Below, piece by piece: positions 14,721 through 22,841 of a stretch of 41,138 bases of DNA; the stretch's first letter is position 1; each line of letters starts with the position of its first letter. The stretch is from UBA3871 sp041797745. Lineage in GTDB: Bacteria; Bacillota; Clostridia; Peptostreptococcales; Anaerovoracaceae. The notes beneath the pieces are model-generated. The model made no database searches. It was not told where the DNA came from and saw nothing but the letters and a program-made list of their open reading frames with translations. A program made the translations under genes and the position numbers. The stretch covers positions 1-41,138 of the forward strand of contig JBHBZU010000009.1 in the NCBI GenBank assembly GCA_041797745.1, given 5' to 3'.

Positions 14721-16199
14721 ATGAACGAAAGAAAGCTTATTATTATAGAAAAATTAAAAACTATCCTTATAGTAGTATTGACCCTTAGCACAATACTACT
14801 ATTGTACTTTTTTTGGAGTGATGTCAGTCTGAAAGATTTAAGTATAGACGATTTTAACTTGAATTTCGGTGAAGAAAGTGAAGCAGAAAGGCTTACCTTT
14901 CCGGAAGATGTGGTACTGCCCTTGTATATGGAAATTATAAATTCCGAGGGAGAATCTCAAATTGCTCATTGTCCGGCAGAAATCTACGGGAAAAGTACAC
15001 AGGAGGGCAGCTTTGCAGGCACTTTAGCCGGTCTCTTTGTGGACGGAGAAGCGGTAGTCGAAGAATTTCCAATGGAACTTTATGATGAGGTATACCAGTA
15101 CTCCGCTGTAAAATGTTACTTTGGGTACAATATTCCTGCGAGGGAATATGTGGAGCGTTTAGGGGCAGACAAACTAACGGGAATTGAAAATCTTTCCTCT
15201 GTTACAGAGGTGGGCTTTACCAATTCGGTTCCTGACAGTTTATTGGTTTTTGACGGGAGTCAAAATAAAACCTATCGCATTATCTTTGAAAAGAAAATAA
15301 ATTATGTGGACAGTATTTTAGCCGGTGGGCTTGGGGCAGAGTACCCTATTTGTTACCACATGACCGACTATATGGGTGCACAGGTAAAGAATCAGCTTCT
15401 TATTCCGCTTTACCTTAACAGCAATTTGGAAAGTGTAGACATAAAACATCTGTTGGGTCATCACAATGAAAACAGAATTAATGAGGAAGCGAAATCCTTT
15501 TTTGGAAACACTTTCGATTTTGTGAGAAAAATAGAGGACGCAAACGGCAAAGTTACATATATGTACGGCTATGCAGAAATGGTGCTGATTTTGGATGTGG
15601 ATGGCAGTGTAGAGTACAAATCTGCTTCTGAGGGCAAGGCGACTTTAGGCTTCTACGATTCTTTAGATTTGGCGTTAGCCTTTGTGGACAGACATACAAT
15701 AGTTCCGATTTCAGCAGTTCAAGGCTCGAGATATGTTTTGGCAAAAGCAAGCAGAAGCACAGAGGGTGAAAAAACTTATCGTTTTGAATTTCAACAGGAG
15801 GTAGGTAATACTGATATTTTCAGTCAGTCTCCACCATTGGTGGTTGAGATAACCGGCGGTGTAGTAACTTATTACTACATAAATCAGCTGTCTATTGACA
15901 GCAGCGAAAGCGCAAATCAAAGCAAGGAAGCATTTAGCGCCATCAATACAATAGCGACTAATTATAAGTATATTGCAGATAAGCTGACCCTTGAAAACCA
16001 ACCAAAATCGGAAGATTTTAAAAGCGTAAAGCTTACTGTGGATGATGTGGCGGAGAAGATAGTAAATATGAGATATGGCTATGCCATAATTTCCGAAAAG
16101 GCCGTGCCTGCTTGGGAGATTAGAGTTAAAGGATTGGAAAATCCGCTTTACTTTGACCTGTATACAGCTGAACCTTTAGAGAATAAGGAAGAACGATGA
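14721..16199 (+). CDS. YycH-like (WalH) membrane-anchored regulatory protein
   Basis: 492-residue protein with one N-terminal membrane anchor (about residues 10-29, ILIVVLTLSTILLLYFFW) and a long extracytoplasmic part, the layout of YycH/WalH. In Bacillus and staphylococci YycH and YycI bind the WalK sensor kinase in the membrane and tune cell-wall metabolism. Sequence similarity is weak by eye. The call rests mainly on length, topology and gene order: it is followed by a YycI-type gene with a 4-base ATGA overlap, then walJ and rlmH, as in Bacillus. The start lacks a good ribosome binding site, consistent with coupling to the secreted protein six bases upstream. No walR or walK is present here. 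Confidence 0.62.
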   Translation: MNERKLIIIEKLKTILIVVLTLSTILLLYFFWSDVSLKDLSIDDFNLNFGEESEAERLTFPEDVVLPLYMEIINSEGESQIAHCPAEIYGKSTQEGSFAGTLAGLFVDGEAVVEEFPMELYDEVYQYSAVKCYFGYNIPAREYVERLGADKLTGIENLSSVTEVGFTNSVPDSLLVFDGSQNKTYRIIFEKKINYVDSILAGGLGAEYPICYHMTDYMGAQVKNQLLIPLYLNSNLESVDIKHLLGHHNENRINEEAKSFFGNTFDFVRKIEDANGKVTYMYGYAEMVLILDVDGSVEYKSASEGKATLGFYDSLDLALAFVDRHTIVPISAVQGSRYVLAKASRSTEGEKTYRFEFQQEVGNTDIFSQSPPLVVEITGGVVTYYYINQLSIDSSESANQSKEAFSAINTIATNYKYIADKLTLENQPKSEDFKSVKLTVDDVAEKIVNMRYGYAIISEKAVPAWEIRVKGLENPLYFDLYTAEPLENKEER

Positions 16200-16912
16200 A
16201 TTGGACAAAAGCAAAAACCATTTTAATAATAGCCTTACTGGTGACCAATATCTTCTTAATAGGAAGTTACCAGCAGCGTCATAACAGTGCGGCTAACGAC
16301 CTGACTAACGAGGATATCCTGATTCAAATGCTTGGGGAAAGAGGGATTGATTTGGAAACCTCTGTTCCGAAAGGGAAAACGGCTGTACCTCTGCTTCAAG
16401 GTGCTTATGTGGATATCGCACCGGAAGATGTTGAGGCGCTGATTAACAGTCAAAGTGTCATTTCCGCGGGAGACTCGGATGAAAACTTTACGGAGGCTTC
16501 AGAGGAGTTTATAACTTATTTGGGGCTGATGTGTGACAGTCTCACTTTGAAATCTGTTTTCCGAAAGGATGGCAGGGTTTGGGTAAACTTCGAAAACAGA
16601 GTAAACGGACTGGAGGTTACAGGAAACTACATGATTTGTACTTTCCAAGGCAAAAGACTTGTAAATTTTGCATATTCATGGCTTATGCCAACTACCGTAT
16701 CGGGTAGAAAGGCAGAATTGGTTTCGGCGGCAACTGCACTTATGTCTCTTGATAACGATGGCGAACCTACGAAAATAACGGATATTAAACTGGTATACTG
16801 GATTCCGGATACCAGAGATGTAAATGTAGACAGTGCCATATCAGATACGGCTTTTCCAACATGGAGAGTGACCACAGAGGGCGGAAAGACACAATATATA
16901 GAGGCGGTTTAG
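16196..16912 (+). CDS. YycI-like (WalI) membrane-anchored regulatory protein
   Basis: 238 residues. The N-terminus MNWTKAKTILIIALLVTNIF, a Trp-Thr-Lys lead followed at once by a membrane helix (about 6-22), is the typical YycI opening. The rest is extracytoplasmic, with the YycI/PepSY-like beta pattern ending TFPTWRVTTEGGKTQYIEAV. The start overlaps the yycH stop (ATGA at 16196-16199), and walJ starts one base after this gene's stop, so the three are translationally coupled. Expected role by family: with YycH it modulates a WalK-type kinase from outside the membrane. The kinase must be encoded elsewhere or be absent. Confidence 0.7.
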   Translation: MNWTKAKTILIIALLVTNIFLIGSYQQRHNSAANDLTNEDILIQMLGERGIDLETSVPKGKTAVPLLQGAYVDIAPEDVEALINSQSVISAGDSDENFTEASEEFITYLGLMCDSLTLKSVFRKDGRVWVNFENRVNGLEVTGNYMICTFQGKRLVNFAYSWLMPTTVSGRKAELVSAATALMSLDNDGEPTKITDIKLVYWIPDTRDVNVDSAISDTAFPTWRVTTEGGKTQYIEAV

Positions 16913-16913
16913 G

Positions 16914-17732
16914 ATGAATTATTTTGAAACCGGCGGGCTGCGGGTTTGCTCTATCGCCAGTGGCAGCAGTGGAAATTGCTATTTGGTAAGAACAGATAAC
17001 ACAGCTCTTTTAGTAGATGCAGGAATTAGCGGTAAGAGAATTTTAGAGGGGCTGGTATCCGTTGGAACCGACCCTCAATTCGTTTCCGCCTTACTTTTAA
17101 CTCATGAACATGAGGATCACGTGAAAAGCGTACGGGTTCTTTCTAAAAAAATAGATGGGCTTAAGGTGTTTTCTTCAATGGGAACATGGAAAGCTATTTG
17201 TGACAAATTGGAAAAGGTGGAACACTATGATACCTTTGCGGGAGAAACCATTAAGCTGGGGGATATTTCAGTAACTTCTTTTGCTTTATCACATGACGCG
17301 GCGGAGCCTATAGGTTATTCTTTTGAGTCAGGCGGCAGACGTATGACTATCTTGACTGATTCGGGCTGCATTGGCGAAGACGCCCATCAGCTTTTGTCAG
17401 ATTCGCAACTAATGGTGCTGGAATCTAATCATGATGTTGGAGCGCTTCACTTTTGCAGATACCCATACTCTTTGAAGAGGAGAATACTTAGCGATCAGGG
17501 GCACCTGTCCAATGAAGCTGCGGGTAAAGAAATTTGCCGTATTTTGAGAGAGTCGGAGGGTGAGGAAATTCCTACGGTTCTTCTTGCACATCTTAGCCAT
17601 GAAACCAACTTTCCGGAGCTGGCATTTACTACAGTACAGAATATATTGGCTGAAGAGGGTTATTATATAGATCGTCATGTTAGGGTGGCAGTATTGCTTA
17701 GAGACCAAATCAGTCAGGTGTTTTTGGTGTAG
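16914..17732 (+). CDS. walJ: MBL-fold metallohydrolase WalJ (YycJ)
   Basis: 272-residue beta-lactamase-fold hydrolase of the YycJ/WalJ type, thought to be a double-strand-DNA 5'-exonuclease or repair factor linked to the Wal locus. VCSIASGSSGNCYLV at residues 11-25 and LLVDAGISGKRI are the family's opening. The metal ligands are seen in LTHEHEDHV (HxHxDH), in LSHDAAEPIGY, in the Asp of ILTDSG and in the His of LAHLSHE. It starts one base after yycI. A gap of 127 bases without htrA precedes rlmH. Family membership is secure. Confidence 0.9.
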   Translation: MNYFETGGLRVCSIASGSSGNCYLVRTDNTALLVDAGISGKRILEGLVSVGTDPQFVSALLLTHEHEDHVKSVRVLSKKIDGLKVFSSMGTWKAICDKLEKVEHYDTFAGETIKLGDISVTSFALSHDAAEPIGYSFESGGRRMTILTDSGCIGEDAHQLLSDSQLMVLESNHDVGALHFCRYPYSLKRRILSDQGHLSNEAAGKEICRILRESEGEEIPTVLLAHLSHETNFPELAFTTVQNILAEEGYYIDRHVRVAVLLRDQISQVFLV

Positions 17733-17797
17733 CTTACTTACGCCGAGGTGAAGCTGTAAAGAAGTGAGCTTTTTGAGCTTTTCAGTCACTCGGTGTA

Positions 17798-17827
17798 TTG
17801 ATAATAAGCCGTCTTTTGTGTTATTCT
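17798..17827 (+). promoter_or_regulatory. Candidate promoter for rlmH
   Basis: TTGATA (17798-17803), 18-base spacer, TATTCT (17822-17827), 32 bases before the rlmH start. Moderate matches only. Confidence 0.4.
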
Positions 17828-17859
17828 AAAGAAGCCTGAAGAGGCAAATAGGAGAAAAG

Positions 17860-18339
17860 ATGAATGTAACAGTAGTTTGTATAGGTAAATTAAAGGAAAA
17901 ATATTGGGCTGAGGCTATTGGAGAATATTCCAAGCGGCTGGGAAGTTACTGTAACTTGCAGATTGAGGAGCTAAAGGAAGCAAGGCTTCCGGACAACGCG
18001 TCAGAGGCGGAGGAGGAAGAGGTAAAGCGTCAAGAGGGGCTAAACATTCTTTCAAAGATTAAAAAGGATATGTATGTTTTTACCCTTGAAATCAAGGGTA
18101 AAGCTTTAAGCTCCGAAGCGTTGGCGGAGAAGATGAACCGACTGGCTATAGACGGGAAAAGCAATGTAGCGTTTGTTATTGGCGGGTCTTTGGGACTTTC
18201 CGCTGAAGTGTCAGCCAGGGCGGATATGAAGTTATCCTTTTCGGAAATGACCTTTCCTCACCAGATGATAAGAGTTTTCTTGTTGGAACAAATTTATAGA
18301 TCCTTTAAAATAAACAGACACGAAACTTACCACAAGTAA
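17860..18339 (+). CDS. rlmH: 23S rRNA (pseudouridine1915-N3)-methyltransferase RlmH
   Basis: SPOUT-class methyltransferase that methylates N3 of pseudouridine 1915 in helix 69 of 23S rRNA on assembled 70S ribosomes. The 159-residue length is standard. MNVTVVCIGKLKEKYW opens it, FVIGGSLGLS (about 106-115) is the SAM-binding trefoil-knot loop, and FPHQMIRVFLLEQIYRSFKINRHETYHK is the invariant C-terminus. It lies beyond walJ as in Bacillus, but without htrA between. LysR starts 15 bases after it. Confidence 0.96.
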   Translation: MNVTVVCIGKLKEKYWAEAIGEYSKRLGSYCNLQIEELKEARLPDNASEAEEEEVKRQEGLNILSKIKKDMYVFTLEIKGKALSSEALAEKMNRLAIDGKSNVAFVIGGSLGLSAEVSARADMKLSFSEMTFPHQMIRVFLLEQIYRSFKINRHETYHK

Positions 18340-18354
18340 AGGAGACTGGCAATA

Positions 18355-19206
18355 ATGGACGATTCAAGATTGAAAGCCATGTTAATGGCGGTAGAATACA
18401 GGAGCATTAGTAAGGCGGCAGAGAAACTGGGATATTCCCAGTCGGGAATTACCCACATGATGTATAAACTGGAGAACGACTTGGAATGCCCTCTTTTAGA
18501 CAGAAATAACAGAGGCATTAAACTTACGGAACAGGGGGAACGTTTACTGCCTTATATTAAAAATGTGATAAAGGCTTGTGATGAGCTTAAAGCAGAGGCG
18601 GAGCGGGAGGGGAGAAAAGCGTCAAAAACAATAAATATCGGATGTCATTCAAGTATATCGCATGCGTGGCTTCCTCAAATAATATCAGGATTTAAAAAGC
18701 TTTATCCGGATACAAATATCAATGTTATTATTGACGGATTGAATCTTTGGCAAAGACTGGCAGATGGGGAAATTCAGATGGCTTTCGTAGACCATCGAAC
18801 TAAACCTGAATTTGACTTTATTCCTTTGAAAGAGGTTTCCTTGGTTGCAGTAGTTCCGCCGGATTTTAAATGCGAAGAGGATAAACCTGTTTCCTTAAAA
18901 CAACTGTTAAAGAAGCCCATTATTTCAGGCAACGAGCAATATGTAGAGGATTTATTACCGCGAGGTGTGAAGCGTATCAATGTGGAATCTTCTGACGATA
19001 CTTCCATTATTCAAATGGTTGAGTCGGGCTTGGGAGTAGCAGTAATTACAGAACTTTCCGTTGTAAGCTATAGAGGCAATGTTAAGGTTTTGCCGTTTAA
19101 GGAAGCTAAAGGATATACTGTGGGAATTGCAGTTAAATCCATTAAAAAAACGGAGCAGACAGTTAAGAAATTTATAAAGTATATGCAGGAAGATGTGAAA
19201 CTTTAG
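18355..19206 (+). CDS. LysR-family transcriptional regulator
   Basis: 283 residues. The N-terminal winged helix-turn-helix (residues ~5-62) has SISKAAEKLGYSQSGITHMM as turn and recognition helix and LFDRNNRG-like LLDRNNRGIKLTEQG as the wing. Residues ~85-280 are the periplasmic-binding-type effector domain, seen as INIGCHSSISHAWLPQIISGF, LADGEIQMAFVDHR and VESGLGVAVITEL. AAAGGAG lies before ATG 18355. It is 15 bases downstream of rlmH and may be cotranscribed. LysR proteins commonly control a divergent neighbour, but nothing divergent is here, so target and inducer are unknown. A long hairpin with a T tract ends the gene. Confidence 0.93.
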   Translation: MDDSRLKAMLMAVEYRSISKAAEKLGYSQSGITHMMYKLENDLECPLLDRNNRGIKLTEQGERLLPYIKNVIKACDELKAEAEREGRKASKTINIGCHSSISHAWLPQIISGFKKLYPDTNINVIIDGLNLWQRLADGEIQMAFVDHRTKPEFDFIPLKEVSLVAVVPPDFKCEEDKPVSLKQLLKKPIISGNEQYVEDLLPRGVKRINVESSDDTSIIQMVESGLGVAVITELSVVSYRGNVKVLPFKEAKGYTVGIAVKSIKKTEQTVKKFIKYMQEDVKL

Positions 19207-19271
19207 AACAGACCTTTAAGGCTGGGTATTTCAGATATAAAAATATCTGATTATGGGAGTTTCCTTTCTTC

Positions 19272-19328
19272 AAAAAATTCATATCAAAGTAAGTGGATGT
19301 TGAAATTTGCTCTGATATGAATTTTTTT
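19272..19328 (+). terminator. Long-loop terminator after the LysR gene
   Basis: Fifteen-pair stem AAAAAATTCATATCA (19272-19286) / TGATATGAATTTTTT (19313-19327) around a 26-base loop, ending in seven T. A shorter hairpin TCAGATAT (19231-19238) / ATATCTGA (19243-19250) precedes it. Confidence 0.65.
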
Positions 19329-19350
19329 AATATCAAAATTAGTATTTTGA

Positions 19351-19435
19351 ATTTCCCAAATAGCTGTATACGTGATAAGGTTTACCTAGACATTAAGAAA
19401 ATAATTGGACTAAGCCTCCAATGCATAAGGGAAAT
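19351..19435 (+). other. Structured intergenic stretch upstream of clpB, possible small RNA
   Basis: Closing stem ATTTCCC (19351-19357) / GGGAAAT (19429-19435) encloses a six-pair hairpin ATTGGA (19404-19409) / TCCAAT (19417-19422) and a three-pair AGG/CCT hairpin near 19378-19387. A strong terminator follows eight bases later. I find no good promoter immediately upstream. A 71-codon GTG frame across this stretch (19293-19508) has no ribosome binding site and I do not believe it. Confidence 0.35.
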
Positions 19436-19442
19436 AGAAACG

Positions 19443-19472
19443 GTAAAAGACAGGCGACGGCCTGTCTTTTAC
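19443..19472 (+). terminator. Perfect 13-pair hairpin, probable intrinsic terminator
   Basis: GTAAAAGACAGGC (19443-19455) / GCCTGTCTTTTAC (19460-19472) with a GACG loop. The T tract is inside the 3' arm and the tail is ATTTTC. It has no obvious gene of its own upstream since the LysR transcript already has a terminator. Confidence 0.7.
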
Positions 19473-19575
19473 ATTTTCAGCCATAATGGCGTATTGGAAA
19501 GCTGTTAACAGCAGCAAAACTGCACCTGTAAAAGTTAGGGAAAGTGTTTTTAGGGAAAGGATTTCATATGTTTTG

Positions 19576-19602
19576 TTAGCACTCTTTTGCGGTGAGTGCT
19601 AA
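19576..19602. promoter_or_regulatory. CIRCE operator (HrcA binding site) of clpB
   Basis: TTAGCACTC, nine bases, GAGTGCTAA: a perfect match to the CIRCE consensus with the correct 9-base spacer. It lies immediately upstream of the clpB -35 box. By family knowledge HrcA bound here represses until heat shock titrates GroEL. Confidence 0.96.
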
Positions 19603-19609
19603 AAAGTTC

Positions 19610-19638
19610 TTGACTTTTAAAATTAAGGGGTTTAGTAT
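19610..19638 (+). promoter_or_regulatory. Sigma-A promoter of clpB
   Basis: TTGACT (19610-19615), 17-base spacer, TAGTAT (19633-19638), starting 8 bases after the CIRCE element. The leader to ATG 19805 is about 160 bases and rich in A. Confidence 0.72.
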
Positions 19639-19804
19639 GAAGTTGTAGGGAAAAGCTGTACCCCCGCAGCATAGAATAAAAAATAAGAAATAAGAAAAAG
19701 GAAAACAGTAAAACGTAAAAACAAAGAAACATAGAAAACAAATATACGATTTTTTGGGTATGCAGTAAAAACAGATAAACAAAAGGATAATTGGAGGTGA
19801 GATT

Positions 19805-22393
19805 ATGAATATTGAAAAATACACACAAAACGCACAAGCGGCTTTAATGGAAGCCCAAAATACAGCTATTGAAAACGGAAATCCAACCCTTGAGGGAGAG
19901 CATATACATTTGGCGCTTCTCCAGCAAAAAGACGGTCTGATTCCAAAGCTTTTAGAGCTTATGGAAGTCAATACCGAGGCTTTTACAGGTGCAGTTTTAG
20001 CTACTGTTAACAGCTTTCCAAAGGTAAGCGGAAATTCAGAGCAGGTTTACGGCTCGCGCAGAGTCAGCCAACTGCTTATAGCGGCAGAGAAAGAGGCTTC
20101 ACATTTCCAAGACGAGTATGTGAGCGTGGAACATATTTACCTGGCGCTTCTTGGAGAAAAGGGCACTGCTTCCGCAGATATTTTTAAACAATTCGGTATT
20201 ACTAAAGATAAATTTCTTACAGCCCTTTCTCAAGTGAGGGGCAATCAAAGAGTTACCAGTCAAGACCCGGAGGGAAATTACGATGCCTTAAATAAATATG
20301 GTCGTGACTTGGTTGAGATGGCTAGAGACGGGAAATTGGATCCTGTAATTGGCAGAGATAACGAAATTCGTCATACCATTCAGATTCTGTCTCGCCGTAC
20401 CAAGAACAATCCCGTGCTGATTGGTGAACCGGGTGTCGGTAAAACCGCAGTGGTGGAGGGATTGGCTCAGCGTATCCTAAACGGCGACGTTCCGGAGGGT
20501 CTGAAAGACAAGACCATTTTTGCTCTTGACATGGGGGCGCTCATTGCCGGTGCAAAATTCCGAGGGGAGTTTGAGGAGAGACTGAAAGCTGTCCTAAATG
20601 AAATAGAAAAGTCCAACGGGAGAATTTTGCTTTTCATTGACGAGATACACAACATAGTGGGTGCAGGCAGAACCGAGGGCTCCATGGATGCGGGAAATCT
20701 GCTGAAGCCGAAGCTGGCAAGAGGAGAACTTCATTGTATCGGAGCCACAACCTTGGATGAGTATAGAAAGTATATTGAAAAAGACGCCGCTTTGGAGAGA
20801 AGATTCCAAAAGGTTATGGTAGACCAGCCGACAGTGGAGGACACCATTTCCATCTTGCGTGGTCTAAAGGAGCGTTTCGAGATTCACCATGGAGTTAGAA
20901 TCAGCGACAATGCCTTGATTGCCTGTGCAACCCTATCCGACCGTTACATTTCAGACAGATTCCTGCCTGACAAGGCCATTGATCTGATGGATGAAGCGGC
21001 TTCAAAGATTCGTACCGAAATAGATTCCATGCCGGCGGAACTGGATGAAATCAGCCGCAAGATTATGCAGCTTCAGATTGAAAAGCAGGCATTATCTAAA
21101 GAAGAGGACAATTCCTCAAAGTTGCGCCTTGGGGGAATCGAAAAGGAACTTGCCGAACTAAATGAAGAGAATGCCAAAATGCGAGCACAATGGGAGGATG
21201 AAAAGAAGACTATCACAGGGGTTAAGGAGGTTAAAGCCAAGATTGAAGAGGTACGCCATCAGATAGAAGAGTCTGAAAGGCAGTATGATTTGGAAAAGCT
21301 GGCGCAGCTGAAATACGGAACACTTCCAAATCTTGAAAAGGAACTGGAAGAAGCTAAAAGCAAGGCGGAAACCGCTAAAGAAAATCGCTTGCTGAAGGAA
21401 GAGGTCAAGGAAGAAGAAATTGCGGAGGTTGTTTCCTCATGGACGGGAATACCTGTGGCAAAATTGGTTGAAACTGAAAGAGAAAAACTGGTTCAGCTAC
21501 CGCAAATTCTTCACAAGAGAGTTGTTGGACAGGAAGAGGGGGTTCAGGCTGTGGCAGACGCCATCCTTAGAAGTCGTGCAGGCCTTTCCAATGAAAACAG
21601 ACCTATCGGTTCCTTTATCTTCCTAGGACCTACAGGTGTGGGCAAGACGGAACTTGCAAAGAGCTTGTCCGAAGCCTTGTTTGATTCGGAACGCAACATG
21701 ATTCGTATAGATATGTCTGAGTATATGGAGAAATTCTCGGTGTCCAGACTTATCGGCGCGCCTCCGGGATATGTGGGTTATGATGAGGGGGGACAGCTTA
21801 CAGAAGCAGTTCGTCGTAAACCTTATTCGGTGGTGCTGTTTGATGAAATTGAAAAAGCCCATCCTGATGTTTTCAATATCTTGTTGCAACTGCTGGATGA
21901 CGGCAGACTCACGGATAATCAGGGAAGAACTGTGGACTTTAAGAATACTATCATTATCATGACTTCGAATATTGGATCAGCATACCTTACAGACAATATT
22001 CATGATGACGGAACTATTGATGATGGTGTAAAACAGCGTGTTGAAGAGGAATTGAAGCGGAATTTCAGACCTGAATTTATCAATCGTGTGGATGATATTG
22101 TGGTATTTAGCCCGCTGACAATAGGGCAAATTGGAAGCATAATTGATTTACAGCTTGAAGCATTAAAGAAGCGACTGGCTGAAAAAGAAATATCTTTGGA
22201 GCTTACTTCGGAGGCTAAAGAGTTTATAGCAAGGGAAGCGTATGACGCGAACTACGGTGCACGTCCTGTTAAACGTTATATCCAAAAGAACCTTGAAACT
22301 CAAATAGCAACACGAATCATAGGCGGTGAAATCTATGACGGCTGCAGGGTGAAGATTGATGTGGAAGAGGGGGCGCTGGTTTACAGGGTGTAA
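19805..22393 (+). CDS. clpB: ATP-dependent disaggregase ClpB
   Basis: Hexameric Hsp100 that pulls polypeptides out of aggregates together with DnaK. The 862-residue length is normal. The N-domain (1-145) contains two Clp repeats (EGEHIHLALL and SVEHIYLALL). NBD1 has Walker A GEPGVGKT at 207-214 and Walker B LLFIDEIHNIVGAG. The coiled-coil middle domain is about residues 400-530 (Glu/Lys-rich heptads), which distinguishes ClpB from ClpC and ClpA. NBD2 has Walker A GPTGVGKT at 608-615, VVLFDEIEKAHPDVFNILLQ and sensor-2 GARPVKR near the end. ATG 19805 follows GGAGGTGA. It is controlled by a perfect CIRCE element, that is by HrcA; I see no CtsR heptads. Confidence 0.97.
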   Translation: MNIEKYTQNAQAALMEAQNTAIENGNPTLEGEHIHLALLQQKDGLIPKLLELMEVNTEAFTGAVLATVNSFPKVSGNSEQVYGSRRVSQLLIAAEKEASHFQDEYVSVEHIYLALLGEKGTASADIFKQFGITKDKFLTALSQVRGNQRVTSQDPEGNYDALNKYGRDLVEMARDGKLDPVIGRDNEIRHTIQILSRRTKNNPVLIGEPGVGKTAVVEGLAQRILNGDVPEGLKDKTIFALDMGALIAGAKFRGEFEERLKAVLNEIEKSNGRILLFIDEIHNIVGAGRTEGSMDAGNLLKPKLARGELHCIGATTLDEYRKYIEKDAALERRFQKVMVDQPTVEDTISILRGLKERFEIHHGVRISDNALIACATLSDRYISDRFLPDKAIDLMDEAASKIRTEIDSMPAELDEISRKIMQLQIEKQALSKEEDNSSKLRLGGIEKELAELNEENAKMRAQWEDEKKTITGVKEVKAKIEEVRHQIEESERQYDLEKLAQLKYGTLPNLEKELEEAKSKAETAKENRLLKEEVKEEEIAEVVSSWTGIPVAKLVETEREKLVQLPQILHKRVVGQEEGVQAVADAILRSRAGLSNENRPIGSFIFLGPTGVGKTELAKSLSEALFDSERNMIRIDMSEYMEKFSVSRLIGAPPGYVGYDEGGQLTEAVRRKPYSVVLFDEIEKAHPDVFNILLQLLDDGRLTDNQGRTVDFKNTIIIMTSNIGSAYLTDNIHDDGTIDDGVKQRVEEELKRNFRPEFINRVDDIVVFSPLTIGQIGSIIDLQLEALKKRLAEKEISLELTSEAKEFIAREAYDANYGARPVKRYIQKNLETQIATRIIGGEIYDGCRVKIDVEEGALVYRV

Positions 22394-22463
22394 AGGATAG
22401 CCAATAAGGATTCAATCCAAACTTTATAGGTATTAAAAGCCGGATTATAAGTGCTTCATAATA

Positions 22464-22506
22464 AATGTGTCGAGGTTCATTGAAAGTGAATGTCGGCACA
22501 TTTTTT
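22464..22506 (+). terminator. Intrinsic terminator of clpB
   Basis: Nine-pair stem AATGTGTCG (22464-22472) / CGGCACATT (22494-22502), with one G-T pair, continued by TTCA/TGAA inside, and six T at 22501-22506. Confidence 0.85.
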
Positions 22507-22556
22507 CAAAGTAGTACATTATAAGCGAGAGAAAGAAAATTTAAAAATGATTTATG

Positions 22557-22589
22557 AAAGCAGTAAACCGATTTGATTTACTGCTTTTT
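22557..22589 (+). terminator. Second terminator downstream of clpB
   Basis: Eleven-pair stem AAAGCAGTAAA (22557-22567) / TTTACTGCTTT (22577-22587), 9-base loop, T tract to 22589. It lies only 50 bases after the first terminator, so the two form a tandem stop. The remaining 22590-22732 holds nothing I can identify. Confidence 0.85.
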
Positions 22590-22732
22590 GCTGTTCAAAA
22601 ATAAGAATAAAGGACTCCGCAGGTCTTAAAGTAAATGTAAGAAATACATCCTAAAGAAAGGATAGAAAAGTAAAGACAGGCTCAATACCCCTTAATAAAA
22701 AAATAAATAACGGATAAAATGTAAAAATAAGG

Positions 22733-22759
22733 TTGACAATATTTGTAAAATGGAATAAT
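22733..22759 (+). promoter_or_regulatory. Candidate promoter for the SLH protein gene
   Basis: Perfect -35 TTGACA (22733-22738). The -10 is ambiguous: AATAAT (22754-22759, spacer 15) or TAATCT (22756-22761, spacer 17). The start codon is about 80 bases downstream. Confidence 0.5.
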
Positions 22760-22841
22760 CTGTAACTGTGTTCATATCATAAATTGGAAAAGGTTATGAC
22801 ACGGCATTTTATTAAAGGATGAAAGGCAGAAAGGAGAAGAA

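Noticed and set aside
19293..19508. 71-codon frame with a GTG start between LysR and clpB
   Set aside because: It has no ribosome binding site, runs through a long hairpin and a terminator stem, and its composition is not like the neighbouring genes.
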